A stretch of 64,000 nucleotides of DNA, taken from NCBI GenBank assembly GCA_020724545.1, contig DYGR01000005.1, positions 30,033 to 94,032 on the forward strand. The letters are read 5' to 3'. The translations under genes and the position numbers were made by a program. Source of the stretch: Candidatus Methanoperedens nitratireducens. GTDB taxonomy: Archaea > Halobacteriota > Methanosarcinia > Methanosarcinales > Methanoperedenaceae. How positions within the stretch are numbered: the stretch's first letter is position 1; each line of letters begins with the position of its first letter. The notes under the pieces were generated by a model, which searched no databases, was not told the origin of the DNA, and was given only the letters and a program-made list of their open reading frames with translations. Shown in pieces: positions 24,368-33,538 of this stretch.

Positions 24368-24838
24368 TTACTTTTTAGGTTTTATCATACCAATGATAAG
24401 CAAAATAAGAGATGCTATGAAAATTATCGGTGAAATAAACAAAATCCAGATCATCCCATAATCGCCTTCTGCTGTCGCAAGAAATAGCATGAACAGTGCA
24501 AAACTTATCACCAATAAGATTGCTCCTGCTCTGAGAAATCTGTTTTTTCTTACTTTTGATGCTGTTAACCAGCCTAATATTGATGCGACTAAAAGGCCAA
24601 TTATACCAATTATATTATCGATTTTCCTCTTTGGTGTAGGGGGTTGGGGATAGGGCGGATCATTTGTAGAATCAGAAGGTATATAACCGCCATCAAGAGT
24701 TTCCTGAACAGATAAAACATCATCATCCGTCCCTCCAAATGTCTTGATCCACATCTCATGTGGAGCTGCACCTGCGCTTCCTGCCAGCATGACAAGCAAA
24801 ATTATTGCAGTTATGATACCACTAACGTTTTTATTCAT
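24368..24838 (-). CDS. Chimeric secreted/membrane protein with one propeller repeat
   Basis: 156 aa. Signal peptide then EMWIKTFGGTDDDVLSVQET and LDGGYI, one copy of the propeller repeat of the gene downstream, ending abruptly. A Pro-rich linker (DPPYPQPPTPKRK) leads to four hydrophobic segments (IIGIIGLLVASILGWL, GAILLVISFALFMLFLA, WILFISPIIFIASLILLIIG). It looks like a truncated relative of the 23261-24355 gene fused to a membrane protein. ATG 24838 has AGGAG five bases upstream. Confidence 0.6.
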   Translation of the reverse strand: MNKNVSGIITAIILLVMLAGSAGAAPHEMWIKTFGGTDDDVLSVQETLDGGYIPSDSTNDPPYPQPPTPKRKIDNIIGIIGLLVASILGWLTASKVRKNRFLRAGAILLVISFALFMLFLATAEGDYGMIWILFISPIIFIASLILLIIGMIKPKK

Positions 24839-24878
24839 AATATCTCCTACAGATTCGTAGCTACCAAAGATTAACAAT

Positions 24879-25469
24879 CTACTCTCTTTTAGCATCCTGC
24901 GCTCCTGCCTTCCAGACCTGCACTACCTTTCTCTCATCGGGGTCGACCAACGCAGAAATCCCTTCCCATGTCACGCTCAGAAGCGTTTTTGGCACATAGA
25001 ATTTCTCAGATGTCCCCGGTAAGATGCGTCTTACAGTCGAAGCGCCTGCGCTGGAAACTGATACTGCTACTTCCTGATTTCCAAGTGCAATGCCGATTGC
25101 CTCGTTTCTGAATTGAGAAGGTATTGCCTCAAGTAGATAGCCGGTTAGCAGCAATTCATCACCCTCATACACAAAATCATATATATCCGGGTCGCCTGAG
25201 TCTTTTGCTTGAGCTATCACCTTCAGGCGCAGCCCTTTACCATCAGCGCTGGGAATTATGTTTATCATCTCATATTCTGTTCTATAAGGGGTTATCTCTG
25301 CCCACAGCAGTTCTTCTATCTTTGCAGCATCATCTGGCTTATCTGACCACTGTACCTGATGCACCCACGAAGGTTTTACATCCGATTGTTTCTGGCTCAA
25401 GCTAAGTCCAATACCGAGAGTTAATATTATGAGAACAAATCCGATTACGAATTTTATCTTTGTAGCCAT
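24879..25469 (-). CDS. Hypothetical exported or membrane-anchored protein
   Basis: 196 aa. One N-terminal hydrophobic segment (KFVIGFVLIILTLGIGLSLS, residues ~5-24) that could be a signal peptide or anchor, then a beta-rich soluble domain with no recognised family (EYEMINIIPSADGKGLRLKV, DIYDFVYEGDELLLTGYLLE). No Cys, so no lipobox or disulfides. Surface location is inferred. Neighbours are all surface proteins on the same strand. Confidence 0.6.
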   Translation of the reverse strand: MATKIKFVIGFVLIILTLGIGLSLSQKQSDVKPSWVHQVQWSDKPDDAAKIEELLWAEITPYRTEYEMINIIPSADGKGLRLKVIAQAKDSGDPDIYDFVYEGDELLLTGYLLEAIPSQFRNEAIGIALGNQEVAVSVSSAGASTVRRILPGTSEKFYVPKTLLSVTWEGISALVDPDERKVVQVWKAGAQDAKRE

Positions 25470-25557
25470 GATCCATCAACTTCCTTTTTAATTATCGTTT
25501 TTCAATCCTGCTAAGATAAACTGCAATTGCTGAGAGAACTGTTATTCATGCTATCGC

Positions 25558-25644
25558 TCAATCTCTTTTTTTTCTGAAGATCTGCTTCAAGATAAGTGTG
25601 ATTATAGCTAGCAGCAGCGGAATTGGCTCATGGTTTTTACTCAT
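25558..25644 (-). CDS. Possible 28-aa membrane peptide
   Basis: MSKNHEPIPLLLAIITLILK followed by eight residues and TGA. One hydrophobic segment, then basic residues. GGTGGTGAGAGC precedes the ATG, a good ribosome site. Could be a real peptide or the remnant of a membrane-protein tail. Confidence 0.3.
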   Translation of the reverse strand: MSKNHEPIPLLLAIITLILKQIFRKKRD

Positions 25645-25675
25645 GCTCTCACCACCATTGCAGATAAGTAGGAGT

Positions 25676-25697
25676 AAAAAAGGAGGTATTACCCTCC
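25676..25697 (-). terminator. Hairpin terminator overlapping the stop of the 25689 gene
   Basis: On the minus strand GGAGG-GTAATA-CCTCC (25682-25697) is followed at once by six T. The stem includes the TAA stop. This fits an intrinsic-type terminator of the surface-protein gene. Confidence 0.65.
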
Positions 25698-26960
25698 AAT
25701 CGTTACAGTATACTCAAACCTCTCCGTGTTCCTTGGCAGCACCGAAAGCTTCCATTCACCGGGCGAACCCTGGACGGTATACGTCTCTACATACTGTGTC
25801 CCCATCTCCTGGTAGATGCCTGTGCTCTCAATTTCCCATGGCGGGATGTCCCCGCCCATGCTAACACCACCTTTTATCACTCTCTTTTGGACTTTCAGCT
25901 CGGCTTTTCCTGTCGGGCCTTCAATGGAGGTCTCAAAGGATGGTTCTTTATTGGCTTTTGTCCCCTGACCATATGGACCCCGTGGATACATTCCAAAGGA
26001 GTTAGAGCTTATCTCCAGGGTTACAGCTACTGCTTCTTTCAGGTTAAAGCTCTTCACAAAAGGCTCAGTTGGCTGTTTCCATATATTGAAGTTTAGTTGT
26101 ACTCTTCCTTCCCATTCCCTGACTGATCTATCGTCTATGCCAAGATCTATATAGCCGTTGTAATAACCCTTGGCATCAGCAGGCACTTTTACATGGATTT
26201 TTACTATCTCAGTTTTACCGGCAGGAATATTCGCTGGTGCAGTTATGGTTATAGCATCATCAGTTAAAGCCGGAGCCGTCATGCCATAAGGTCCGCCATA
26301 GTACATATCGCTCCCCATCCTTGGGCTTATGCCTATCGCTTTATCTCCTGTGTTCTTTAGCTTTATCTCGTAATCGTATTCCTTCCCTGCCTCAAGCTGG
26401 TCGCTTATATAAGGCGTCATTATCTGGATTTTGGGCGGGGTCCAGACATCAATGGAAAGGCTGAAGGAATGGACATAATTGGGGAAAGGCTGGGGATAGG
26501 GCGTAGGTATTACCTCATCTGTAAAAGCGATCTGAGCACCGTAATATCCTATGGATGCATCCTTCGGCACAGATGCTTTTACTGTAAATTTCCGGCTTCC
26601 ACCTGCCTCTATCTCAGCACTGCCTGGTGTAACAGTTATCCACTCTTTTTCCATCATATACTCACCGTAAGGCGGTATAACTATGTTTGGCTTAACACTG
26701 ACAGTTTTTTTCTCCTTGTTCTTAATAGTGACTGTAATTTCTTTTGTCTCCCCTGGCTGCAACCTGAAATTGCTGTTGTAGCGGGGTGAGATCTCAAGCT
26801 TTGTGAAGTTGATTGTCTGCATATCTCCCGCAGGTAAAGGCGGAACGCTAACAGCCTGCTCTGCCACTGCCATACTGTTACCTGAGACGCTGCTTACCCC
26901 AATGACTGCAAATATGCTCAATACAATCATTGCAGTCATGATACTTCCATATTTGTTCAT
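25689..26960 (-). CDS. Secreted protein with tandem Ig-like domains
   Basis: 423 aa. Signal peptide (residues ~8-28). Two or three beta-sandwich domains follow: LQPGETKEITVTIKNKEKKT, ITVTPGSAEIEAGGSRKFTV, LEAGKEYDYEIKLKNTGDKA, ANIPAGKTEIVKIHVKVPAD, i.e. COG1470/NPCBM-like alternating-strand patterns as in archaeal surface proteins. No C-terminal PGF signal, so it is probably released or bound by other surface proteins. A hairpin terminator overlaps the stop. Its upstream region shares a palindrome and sequence with the ABC-exporter operon's upstream region, suggesting shared control. Confidence 0.7.
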   Translation of the reverse strand: MNKYGSIMTAMIVLSIFAVIGVSSVSGNSMAVAEQAVSVPPLPAGDMQTINFTKLEISPRYNSNFRLQPGETKEITVTIKNKEKKTVSVKPNIVIPPYGEYMMEKEWITVTPGSAEIEAGGSRKFTVKASVPKDASIGYYGAQIAFTDEVIPTPYPQPFPNYVHSFSLSIDVWTPPKIQIMTPYISDQLEAGKEYDYEIKLKNTGDKAIGISPRMGSDMYYGGPYGMTAPALTDDAITITAPANIPAGKTEIVKIHVKVPADAKGYYNGYIDLGIDDRSVREWEGRVQLNFNIWKQPTEPFVKSFNLKEAVAVTLEISSNSFGMYPRGPYGQGTKANKEPSFETSIEGPTGKAELKVQKRVIKGGVSMGGDIPPWEIESTGIYQEMGTQYVETYTVQGSPGEWKLSVLPRNTERFEYTVTIGG

Positions 26961-27017
26961 ATTTTCCTCCTAAGTTCTTTGCTGTCAAACTTGACGATTA
27001 ACAGGCAAATCCTGATC

Positions 27018-27070
27018 TTTAAGTATCATTTCTTAATACTTAAATGTTACCGATTAATCGTCTAGTTGAT
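27018..27070. promoter_or_regulatory. Palindrome and shared operator before the Ig-like protein gene
   Basis: TTTAAGTAT (27018-27026) and ATACTTAAA (27036-27044) form a perfect 9-bp inverted repeat with a 9-base spacer. It is followed by CGATTAATCGTC at about 27051. Together they match the 17690-17762 region between the ABC operon and the winged-helix gene. Likely binding site of that regulator. Confidence 0.6.
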
Positions 27071-27159
27071 TTAATAATTCAGTAACCTATATTGATATAT
27101 ACAAAAGTATATGAATTGATGCACAACTATAACGAAAACATAATCATGTATAAGAGGTT

Positions 27160-27285
27160 ATTTTGACAAATCTACACAAACAGGATAAAACTGTTAGCCC
27201 TCTCGAAAGCGATTCAACAAAATCCCACAACTAAGTGTGCCGATATATCCTATACAAAAATAGCAGAAAGAACCGAATCTTCTGA
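27160..27285 (+). pseudogene. Decayed copy of the winged-helix regulator gene
   Basis: Bases 27171-27190 (TTGACAAATCTACACAAACA) and AGCCCTCTCGAAAGC match the start region of the gene at 17871 (TTGACAAATTGGCGTAAACA, AGCCCGCTTGAAAAG). The coded remnant reads SPLESDSTKSHN and stop, against SPLEKLFGKTAQMT. No start codon remains. It faces away from the Ig-like protein gene, as the intact copy faces away from the ABC operon. Confidence 0.6.
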
Positions 27286-27320
27286 TGGCATTTTATAATA
27301 TGCTTAGCCAGTACTGGGTA

Positions 27321-27827
27321 TTAATCCACACGTTTCATCACAAACTCGCAACAGTCATCCCCTTTTGCAGTACACCTTACTTCCTCGGCATCTATATCCA
27401 TACCTTTAAGCACCTCTGTCAGACCTGCGTTATAACCCCTCAAAAAATGACAGACTGCAGTTTCTGAATTCACATAACCTCTAGCAATAAATGAATTCTC
27501 AACCCTTACCACAAGCTCATTTTTGTTATCTTCTTCTATACTAAACTTTCCCCATCCAAGTTCTGCGTAGAAGTTCTGAACTGCTTCAATGAACTTTTTA
27601 TCTTTTAAACCCCATTCATTGCTGAAGCGATTGATCCACTGAAGACCAGCTTTCTTGCCAGCTTCGTATAAAAGCACAGATGCACCATCAAGGCCCAATA
27701 TCTTTTCAGCGTTCTTCTGCAAATTAACAAAGGTTTCAATGCTCACTATGATAGCAGGGACTTCAATGACCGAGAACTCTCCTGTGCTCCTTTCCCATGA
27801 AGCAGTTTCTTTGACGTCTTTTAACAT
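27321..27827 (-). CDS. V4R-domain protein
   Basis: 168 aa, almost entirely a V4R (4-vinyl reductase) domain, a small-molecule or hydrocarbon-binding fold found in archaeal regulators and in bacteriochlorophyll synthesis. Seen: VIEVPAIIVSIETFVNLQKN, GASVLLYEAGKKAGLQWI, and the Cys-rich end VRCTAKGDDCCEFVMKR, where the last three Cys are typical of metal-linked V4R proteins. No DNA-binding domain is attached. Divergent from amt; a TATA-like ATTTATAG is at about 27905. Role unknown. Confidence 0.8.
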   Translation of the reverse strand: MLKDVKETASWERSTGEFSVIEVPAIIVSIETFVNLQKNAEKILGLDGASVLLYEAGKKAGLQWINRFSNEWGLKDKKFIEAVQNFYAELGWGKFSIEEDNKNELVVRVENSFIARGYVNSETAVCHFLRGYNAGLTEVLKGMDIDAEEVRCTAKGDDCCEFVMKRVD

Positions 27828-27935
27828 AAGTAATCAGAATAATTGTACATGTAACTTAAATTTATCTATACTTCTGAAGAGATGCAGTCAATGAATTGTA
27901 GTACTATAAATAGCTTTTCTTCTATTTTGAGTTAA

Positions 27936-27985
27936 ATTTAAATATCATTAACTATACAGTAGGTATCCGTATGCCTTGGTAGGCA
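27936..27985 (+). promoter_or_regulatory. amt promoter and small hairpin
   Basis: TTTAAATA at 27936-27943 is a plausible TATA box about 60 bases before the amt ATG. TGCCT (27972-27976) and AGGCA (27981-27985) form a 5-bp stem just before the ribosome site GGTGAT. I see no clear NrpR-type GGAA-N6-TTCC site. Confidence 0.4.
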
Positions 27986-27998
27986 GGAAGGTGATAAC

Positions 27999-29312
27999 AT
28001 GGAAATTAAAAAATCTATATACTATTTAAAGTATTTTTTAATTGCAGCAATTTTACTTTCGATATTTGCTGGTGCCGCGTATGCGGAAGAAGAACTCGGA
28101 ATTGATACTGGTGATACCGCGTGGATTCTAATCAGTACAGCCCTCGTAATGCTAATGATTCCTGGAGTAGGCTTATTCTACAGCGGTATGGTGCGGCGCA
28201 AGAACGCTCTTTCGACGATAATGCTCAGCTTTGCTATACTTGCGTTGATAAGCGTGCAGTGGGTGCTCTTTGGCTACAGCCTTGCATTCGGCCCTGATAT
28301 CGGGGGTGTGATCGGCGGCCTTGACTGGCTCGGGCTCAATGGTGTAGGCCAGGAGCCAAATGCCGACTATGCGGCAACCATTCCTGGACTTGCATTCATG
28401 ATGTTCCAGGCCATGTTCGCCATAATCACGGTTGCGCTCATTACTGGCGCATTCGTTGAGCGCATAAAGTTCAGCGCATTCATGGTATTCGCCCTGCTCT
28501 GGGCAACCCTTGTGTACGACCCAATAGCACACTGGGTATGGGGTGTAGGTGGATGGCTTGGCGAGATGGGTGCGCTTGATTTTGCAGGCGGCACAGTGGT
28601 GCATATAAGCTCAGGTATCTCGGCTCTTGCGATTGCACTGGTAATAGGAGCGCGCAAAGGCTTCGGGAAGCAGCCCATGGAACCGCACAACATACCCATG
28701 ACTGTGCTTGGTGCTGTATTGCTGTGGTTTGGCTGGTTCGGGTTCAATGCAGGCAGCGCATTAGCGAGCGACGGACTTGCTGCAAGCGCCTTTGTGGTAA
28801 CCAATACAGCAGCAGCGGCGGCAGCACTGATGTGGACGCTGTTAAGCTGGTACAATAAGAGGCCAAGCGTACTTGGTACTGCAACAGGCGCAGTCGTCGG
28901 TCTGGTGGCAATCACGCCAGCAGCAGGTTTTGTTACACCTCTTGCAGCGATTATAATAGGAGCAGTGGCAGCAGTATTGAGCTACTATGCGATGCTCTTC
29001 AGGATGAAGCGCAACATCGATGAATCCCTTGATGTCTGGGCATGCCACGGCATAGGCGGGACATGGGGTGCGATTGCCACTGGCATATTCGCCACTGCTG
29101 CTGTAAATTCAGCAGGCTCTGGCCTGATTGACGGTAACGCAGGGCAGGTTGTAACCCAGATAGCAGCAGTCGGTGTGGTATGGGTATACGCCTTTGTTGT
29201 GACCTTCATACTTGCAAAAATTATAGATGCAACCATTGGTCTGCGTGTGCGCGAGGAAGAGGAAGCAGTAGGTCTGGATATTGCCCAGCATGCTGAAAAG
29301 GCTTACGCTTGA
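27999..29312 (+). CDS. amt: Ammonium transporter
   Basis: 437 aa, with a signal peptide (residues ~1-29, ending AYA) and about eleven membrane helices, the usual Amt layout. Seen: [13 protein letters not shown], the twin-His region in [22 protein letters not shown], and [14 protein letters not shown] near the end. It conducts ammonium (as NH3 or via deprotonation) across the membrane. The glnK gene follows 10 bases later, the standard pairing: GlnK plugs Amt when nitrogen is plentiful. ATG with GGTGAT upstream. Confidence 0.95.
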   Translation: MEIKKSIYYLKYFLIAAILLSIFAGAAYAEEELGIDTGDTAWILISTALVMLMIPGVGLFYSGMVRRKNALSTIMLSFAILALISVQWVLFGYSLAFGPDIGGVIGGLDWLGLNGVGQEPNADYAATIPGLAFMMFQAMFAIITVALITGAFVERIKFSAFMVFALLWATLVYDPIAHWVWGVGGWLGEMGALDFAGGTVVHISSGISALAIALVIGARKGFGKQPMEPHNIPMTVLGAVLLWFGWFGFNAGSALASDGLAASAFVVTNTAAAAAALMWTLLSWYNKRPSVLGTATGAVVGLVAITPAAGFVTPLAAIIIGAVAAVLSYYAMLFRMKRNIDESLDVWACHGIGGTWGAIATGIFATAAVNSAGSGLIDGNAGQVVTQIAAVGVVWVYAFVVTFILAKIIDATIGLRVREEEEAVGLDIAQHAEKAYA

Positions 29313-29322
29313 GGTGAGAAAA

Positions 29323-29676
29323 ATGAAGAAAATCGAGGCAATAATAAGACCTGAAAGTCTTGAATCAGTACGTGCAGCGCTTGAAGAGAAAGGTATCGTG
29401 AGCATGACCGTTGCAGAAGTGCAGGGACGCGGACGCCAGAAGGGCATTAGTTTGCAGTGGCGCGCAGGTGAGTACCGCGTTGAGTTCCTGCCAAAGCTCA
29501 GGCTGGATATGATCGTGGACGACAAAGACGTGGAAACGGCAATAACTTCGATAACAGAGGCTGCAAAAACTGGATACAATGGCAATGGCAAGTACGGCGA
29601 CGGCAAGATCTTTATCTATCCGGTCGAAGAGGTCGTGCGTGTGAGCACAGGCGAGCGCGGAAAGGAAGCCATTTAA
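29323..29676 (+). CDS. glnK: PII nitrogen-regulatory protein GlnK
   Basis: 117 aa. Typical PII trimer subunit: KKIEAIIRPESLESVRAALE, T-loop GRGRQKGISLQWRAGEYRVE with Tyr51 at the tip, and C-terminal GKYGDGKIFIYPVEEVVRV. It binds ATP/ADP and 2-oxoglutarate and blocks Amt by inserting the T-loop. ATG 29323 with GAGGTGA upstream; the frame opens further inside amt but homology starts here. Second gene of the amt operon. Confidence 0.95.
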   Translation: MKKIEAIIRPESLESVRAALEEKGIVSMTVAEVQGRGRQKGISLQWRAGEYRVEFLPKLRLDMIVDDKDVETAITSITEAAKTGYNGNGKYGDGKIFIYPVEEVVRVSTGERGKEAI

Positions 29677-29716
29677 ATCTGGCTTCCTACCTCCTGTGAA
29701 CAGATTGTTATGCCGT

Positions 29717-30895
29717 TTAAATCAATCTCATTCTTTTACCAACCTTCTCAAATATAGCTATCGCCTCATCCAGATCCTCATCAGTATGCTGGGCAGTCAC
29801 GATGATCCTGACCCTGGCTTTATCCTTTGTCACCAGTGGGAACACGATTGGCTTTGCAAAAAGCCCTTCCTGGAACAACTGGCCTGAGAGTTCCACCGCA
29901 GTCCTGCTCTCCCCGGCCATGACCGGCGTGATTGGTGTCTGGCTGTGGCCAATATCGAATCCAAGATCGCTCATAGCCTTCTTGAAGTACCGTGTGTTAT
30001 CCCAGAGTTTTTTTAGATGCTCTGGCTCATCCTGTACCATGCGCAGGGCTTCCATAGTGGCGGCTGCCACGCAGGGCGGGTGAGCAGTGGTAAATATGAA
30101 ACTGCGTGCCGAATTGATAAGGTATTCCCTCAACTCCCGTCTCCCTGCAATATAACCACCCAGGCTTCCGAAAGCCTTGCTCATTGTACCCATATCGATA
30201 TCCACCCTGCCATCCAGTCCAAAATGATCGATTATTCCCCTGCCGTCCTTACCTAATACCCCGTCACCATGGGCATCATCCACCATGATCATGGCATCAT
30301 GCTCCTCTGCCAGCTCTACTATCTGATCCAGCGGTGCGATATCCCCATCCATGCTGAACACGCCATCAGTGATGATGAGCCTGCGTCTTGCGTCTTTTGT
30401 CTCATGCAGTGCCTTCCTCAAACCGTCCATATCCAGATGTGGGTATACCATTCGCCTGGATCTGGTCAACCTTACCCCATCGATGATACTGCCGTGATTG
30501 AGCTCGTCGCTGATGATGGCATCCTCTTCTCCCATCAGGGACTGTATGGTACCCCTGTTGGCCGCAATACCGGCCACGAACACCAGTGAAGCTTCAGTGT
30601 GCTTGTATTCAGCCAGCATATTCTCAAGCCGGATATGTACCTCCATAGTACCTGCAATCTGGCGCACTGCCCCAGAACCGAATCCCCAGCAATCAATCGC
30701 TTCCCTGGCCGCGGCCCGCAGCCCTGGATGGTTTGCAAAACCCAGGTAGTTATTGCTGCACATCATGATGACCTCTTTCCCGTTCATTACCACACGGTTC
30801 CTCTGCTCAGTACTGAGGATAGGAAGTTCTGTGAACAGGTTCTGGTCACGAAGGCTCTGTATCGACTCTTTTAAAAAATCCATTCTTGTGGTCAT
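29717..30895 (-). CDS. KBL/glycine C-acetyltransferase-type PLP enzyme
   Basis: 392 aa, alpha-oxoamine synthase family. Seen: NNYLGFANHPGLRAAAREA, GSGAVRQIAGT, VDDAHGDGVLG (PLP Asp and His) and TMSKAFGSLGG (Schiff-base Lys, ~K242). Family members join an amino acid to an acyl-CoA: 2-amino-3-ketobutyrate CoA ligase (threonine breakdown), AONS (biotin), SPT. Length and start match KBL best, but biotin-type BioF cannot be excluded; no biotin or threonine genes are adjacent. Convergent with glnK; divergent from the sulfur genes. Confidence 0.8.
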   Translation of the reverse strand: MTTRMDFLKESIQSLRDQNLFTELPILSTEQRNRVVMNGKEVIMMCSNNYLGFANHPGLRAAAREAIDCWGFGSGAVRQIAGTMEVHIRLENMLAEYKHTEASLVFVAGIAANRGTIQSLMGEEDAIISDELNHGSIIDGVRLTRSRRMVYPHLDMDGLRKALHETKDARRRLIITDGVFSMDGDIAPLDQIVELAEEHDAMIMVDDAHGDGVLGKDGRGIIDHFGLDGRVDIDMGTMSKAFGSLGGYIAGRRELREYLINSARSFIFTTAHPPCVAAATMEALRMVQDEPEHLKKLWDNTRYFKKAMSDLGFDIGHSQTPITPVMAGESRTAVELSGQLFQEGLFAKPIVFPLVTKDKARVRIIVTAQHTDEDLDEAIAIFEKVGKRMRLI

Positions 30896-31044
30896 AAGAT
30901 AAACTCACCTCTTCTAATATATGATTTAGAGCCTCTTCCCAAAAATTAGTAGGTTCAAAATAATTTCTATTTGTCCGGATCTGAGAAAAAGAGAAACAAA
31001 TATAGATAACATTATTAAATCTGCAGTTAAAAAGGGAACCCAAT

Positions 31045-31764
31045 ATGTCAGACCAATTAACAATAGAACAATTAGCAAAAGAGTACGAGAATAGATCTCC
31101 CCTGAAAATATTAGAGTATGCGCTTGGCAATTACGGGAATATTGCAATCTCTTTCAGCGGGGCAGAGGATGTGGTATTGATCGATATGGCAAAGAAGATA
31201 AAGCCCGATTTTCGGGTTTTTACACTTGATACAGGGCGACTTCATCTTGAAACCTATCAGTTCATAGAAGAGGTCAGGAATACATACAATATTAACATAG
31301 AGGTGTTCTTCGCTAACCGGGATGCTACAGAGAAACTCGCCAGGGAAAAGGGATTGTTCTCATTCTACAGAGATGGGCATAAGGAATGCTGCGATGCGCG
31401 CAAGGTCGATCCCCTGAAGCGCGCCCTCAATACAGTGGATGCATGGATAACAGGGCAGCGCAAGGATCAGAGTCCCGGAACAAGGACGGATGTGCCCGTC
31501 ATTCAGAAAGACCCAACGTTCGGAACTGGCAATCTTGTGAAATTCAATCCGATTGCTAACTGGACATCCAGACAGGTATGGGATTATATAAGGGAGAACA
31601 ACGTCCCCTATAACAAGCTCCATGAGAGGGGATATATCAGCATAGGGTGCGAGCCGTGCACAAGACCCGTGCTCCCTGGCCAGCATGAGCGCGAAGGACG
31701 CTGGTGGTGGGAGGATGTCACAAAGAAGGAATGCGGCCTGCATGCCGGGAATGTGAAGAGGTAG
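31045..31764 (+). CDS. cysH: Assimilatory APS reductase (CysH family)
   Basis: 239 aa. It reduces adenylyl sulfate (or PAPS) to sulfite. Seen: [11 protein letters not shown] (nucleotide loop), [12 protein letters not shown] with a Cys pair, GCEPCTRPV with a second pair, and KECGLH with the catalytic Cys (~230). The two CC/CxxC pairs bind a 4Fe-4S cluster, which marks the APS-using type. The sat gene lies 15 bases downstream, so sulfate activation and reduction are encoded together, assimilatory in scale. Confidence 0.9.
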   Translation: MSDQLTIEQLAKEYENRSPLKILEYALGNYGNIAISFSGAEDVVLIDMAKKIKPDFRVFTLDTGRLHLETYQFIEEVRNTYNINIEVFFANRDATEKLAREKGLFSFYRDGHKECCDARKVDPLKRALNTVDAWITGQRKDQSPGTRTDVPVIQKDPTFGTGNLVKFNPIANWTSRQVWDYIRENNVPYNKLHERGYISIGCEPCTRPVLPGQHEREGRWWWEDVTKKECGLHAGNVKR

Positions 31765-31779
31765 ATAACCGGGATAACA

Positions 31780-32916
31780 ATGACACAGAATAGACCCCAT
31801 GGCGGAAGATTAATAGATCGAGTTTTACCTGAACAGAAGCAGAAAAAACTCACAGAACAGGCAGGAGAGTACCAGAGTATTTCCATCTCCACAGATCTAA
31901 TGAAGGATGTCGAGAACATCGCAAGCGGCCTCTTCAGCCCTCTTGAAGGTTTTAACTGCCGCGAGGATTATGAGAGCATTCTATACAATAAACGCCTCTC
32001 AGATGGTCTTCCATGGACGATCCCGGTTGTGCTTGATGTCGAGAATAATGCTATAAAAGAAGGGGATGAGATTCTCATCAGGAACAGCGACCATATTGTG
32101 GCAGTGATGCATGTCGAAGAGAGATTCAGTTTTGATAAGAGGTCTCATGCCGAGCAGGTATTCGGGACAAACGACGCTGCGCATCCCGGCGTTGCAAAGA
32201 CATACTCAATGAAGGATACGCTGCTTGGCGGAAAGATAGACCTCATTAATGAATCAAAAACTCCTTATTATAAGTATGCTATGAAACCAGAAGAGACAAG
32301 GAACCTGTTCAAAGAGAAAGGATGGGAAAGAATCGTCGGGTTCCAGACAAGGAATGTTGCGCACCTTGGCCATGAGTATCTGCAAAAATCCGCACTCTCA
32401 GTGGTGGACGGGCTTTTCATAAACCCTGTTATAGGCAAGAAAAAGAGGGGCGACTTCAGGGACGAGGTAATCCTTGAGAGCTACGAGGTGCTTATCGATA
32501 ATTACTATCCCAGGGACAGGGTTGTGCTTGGCATCTTCCAGACCGAGATGCGCTATGCAGGCCCGAGGGAAGCGATATTCCACGCGATCGTAAGAAAGAA
32601 CTATGGATGCACGCATTTCATTATTGGAAGAGACCACGCAGGTGTGGGAAATTTCTATCACCCGTTTGCTGCGCAGGAGATATTCAAGGAATTCCCTGAT
32701 ATAGGAATCGAGCCCATGTTCTTTATGTCGTTTTTCCACTGCAATAAGTGCGGCGGGATAACGAATGACAAGGTATGCCCGCATAACGACAGGATCGATT
32801 TTAGCGGCACGAAGATGAGGCAGATGATCGAGAGCGGGAAGCGGCCTACAGCGGATTCGATGCGCCCTGAGGTTGCTGATGTGATACTCAAGTCAGGCAA
32901 GCCCTTTGTGGAATAG
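31780..32916 (+). CDS. sat: Sulfate adenylyltransferase (ATP sulfurylase)
   Basis: 378 aa. It makes adenylyl sulfate from ATP and sulfate. Seen: RDxG-like start region, GFQTRNVAHLGHEYLQK (QTRN and HxGH sites, ~187-203), GRDHAGVGNFY (~287), and a final Cys pair ...CNKCGG...CPHN (~325-337) common in homo-oligomeric archaeal enzymes and probably zinc-binding. ATG 31780 follows cysH closely. Confidence 0.93.
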   Translation: MTQNRPHGGRLIDRVLPEQKQKKLTEQAGEYQSISISTDLMKDVENIASGLFSPLEGFNCREDYESILYNKRLSDGLPWTIPVVLDVENNAIKEGDEILIRNSDHIVAVMHVEERFSFDKRSHAEQVFGTNDAAHPGVAKTYSMKDTLLGGKIDLINESKTPYYKYAMKPEETRNLFKEKGWERIVGFQTRNVAHLGHEYLQKSALSVVDGLFINPVIGKKKRGDFRDEVILESYEVLIDNYYPRDRVVLGIFQTEMRYAGPREAIFHAIVRKNYGCTHFIIGRDHAGVGNFYHPFAAQEIFKEFPDIGIEPMFFMSFFHCNKCGGITNDKVCPHNDRIDFSGTKMRQMIESGKRPTADSMRPEVADVILKSGKPFVE

Positions 32917-32968
32917 GGCACTGGTATTAATACCCTGAATCCCCATTGTTACTTAATGGGGATCATAT

Positions 32969-33538
32969 ATGCAGAGATTTATACAGAGGCTTCCGCCACA
33001 TCAGCGTATAGCAAAGGATTTTCCTGTCCTGCATTACGGGCGGGTGCCTGAATTCGACAAGAGAACATGGGACTTTAGAGTTGAAGGGCTGGTTGAAAAA
33101 CCTATCCGGCTGACATACGATCAATTCCTGGCGCTGGATCGAACGGCAGTAATGAGCGATCTTCACTGCGTCACAGGATGGAGCAAGCTTGATCTGGGAT
33201 GGGAAGGGGTGCTTTTCAGGGATCTGGCAAAGACAGTAAAACCAAAAAGCAGCGCAAAATTTGTTACAATAGAGGCTGAGAACGAATATACCACAAGCCT
33301 GCCTCTTGCTGATCTTATGGAGCCTGATGTGATTTTTGCCTATAATCTTGATGGGAAGCCGCTTGAGCCCAAACATGGAGGGCCACTTCGCATTGTTGTT
33401 CCAAAAAAATACGGGTATAAGAGCGCAAAATGGGTAAGAGGGGTAATATTTACAGAAAAGCGGGAACCGGGCTTCTGGGAAAAGAAAGGGTACAGCTACA
33501 GTGCAGATCCGTGGAAGGAGGAGAGGTATTCGTACTGA
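32969..33538 (+). CDS. Sulfite-oxidase-family molybdopterin protein, short form
   Basis: 189 aa. Mo-cofactor (SUOX/YedY-like) domain only: FRVEGLVEKPIRLTYDQFLA, MSDLHCVTGWSKLDLGWEGV with the Mo-binding Cys (~C69), and KYGYKSAKWVRGVIF near the end. Full-length relatives often have a dimer domain; this compact type is common in archaea with unknown electron partners. It follows sat by 52 bases on the same strand, so a link to sulfite handling is plausible but not shown. No Tat signal, so cytoplasmic. Confidence 0.8.
   Translation: MQRFIQRLPPHQRIAKDFPVLHYGRVPEFDKRTWDFRVEGLVEKPIRLTYDQFLALDRTAVMSDLHCVTGWSKLDLGWEGVLFRDLAKTVKPKSSAKFVTIEAENEYTTSLPLADLMEPDVIFAYNLDGKPLEPKHGGPLRIVVPKKYGYKSAKWVRGVIFTEKREPGFWEKKGYSYSADPWKEERYSY

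Noticed and set aside
28173..28915. Long minus-strand frames opposite amt
   Set aside because: They mirror the GC-rich codons of amt; their residues (Ala/Thr/His-rich) show no family, and amt/glnK are certain.
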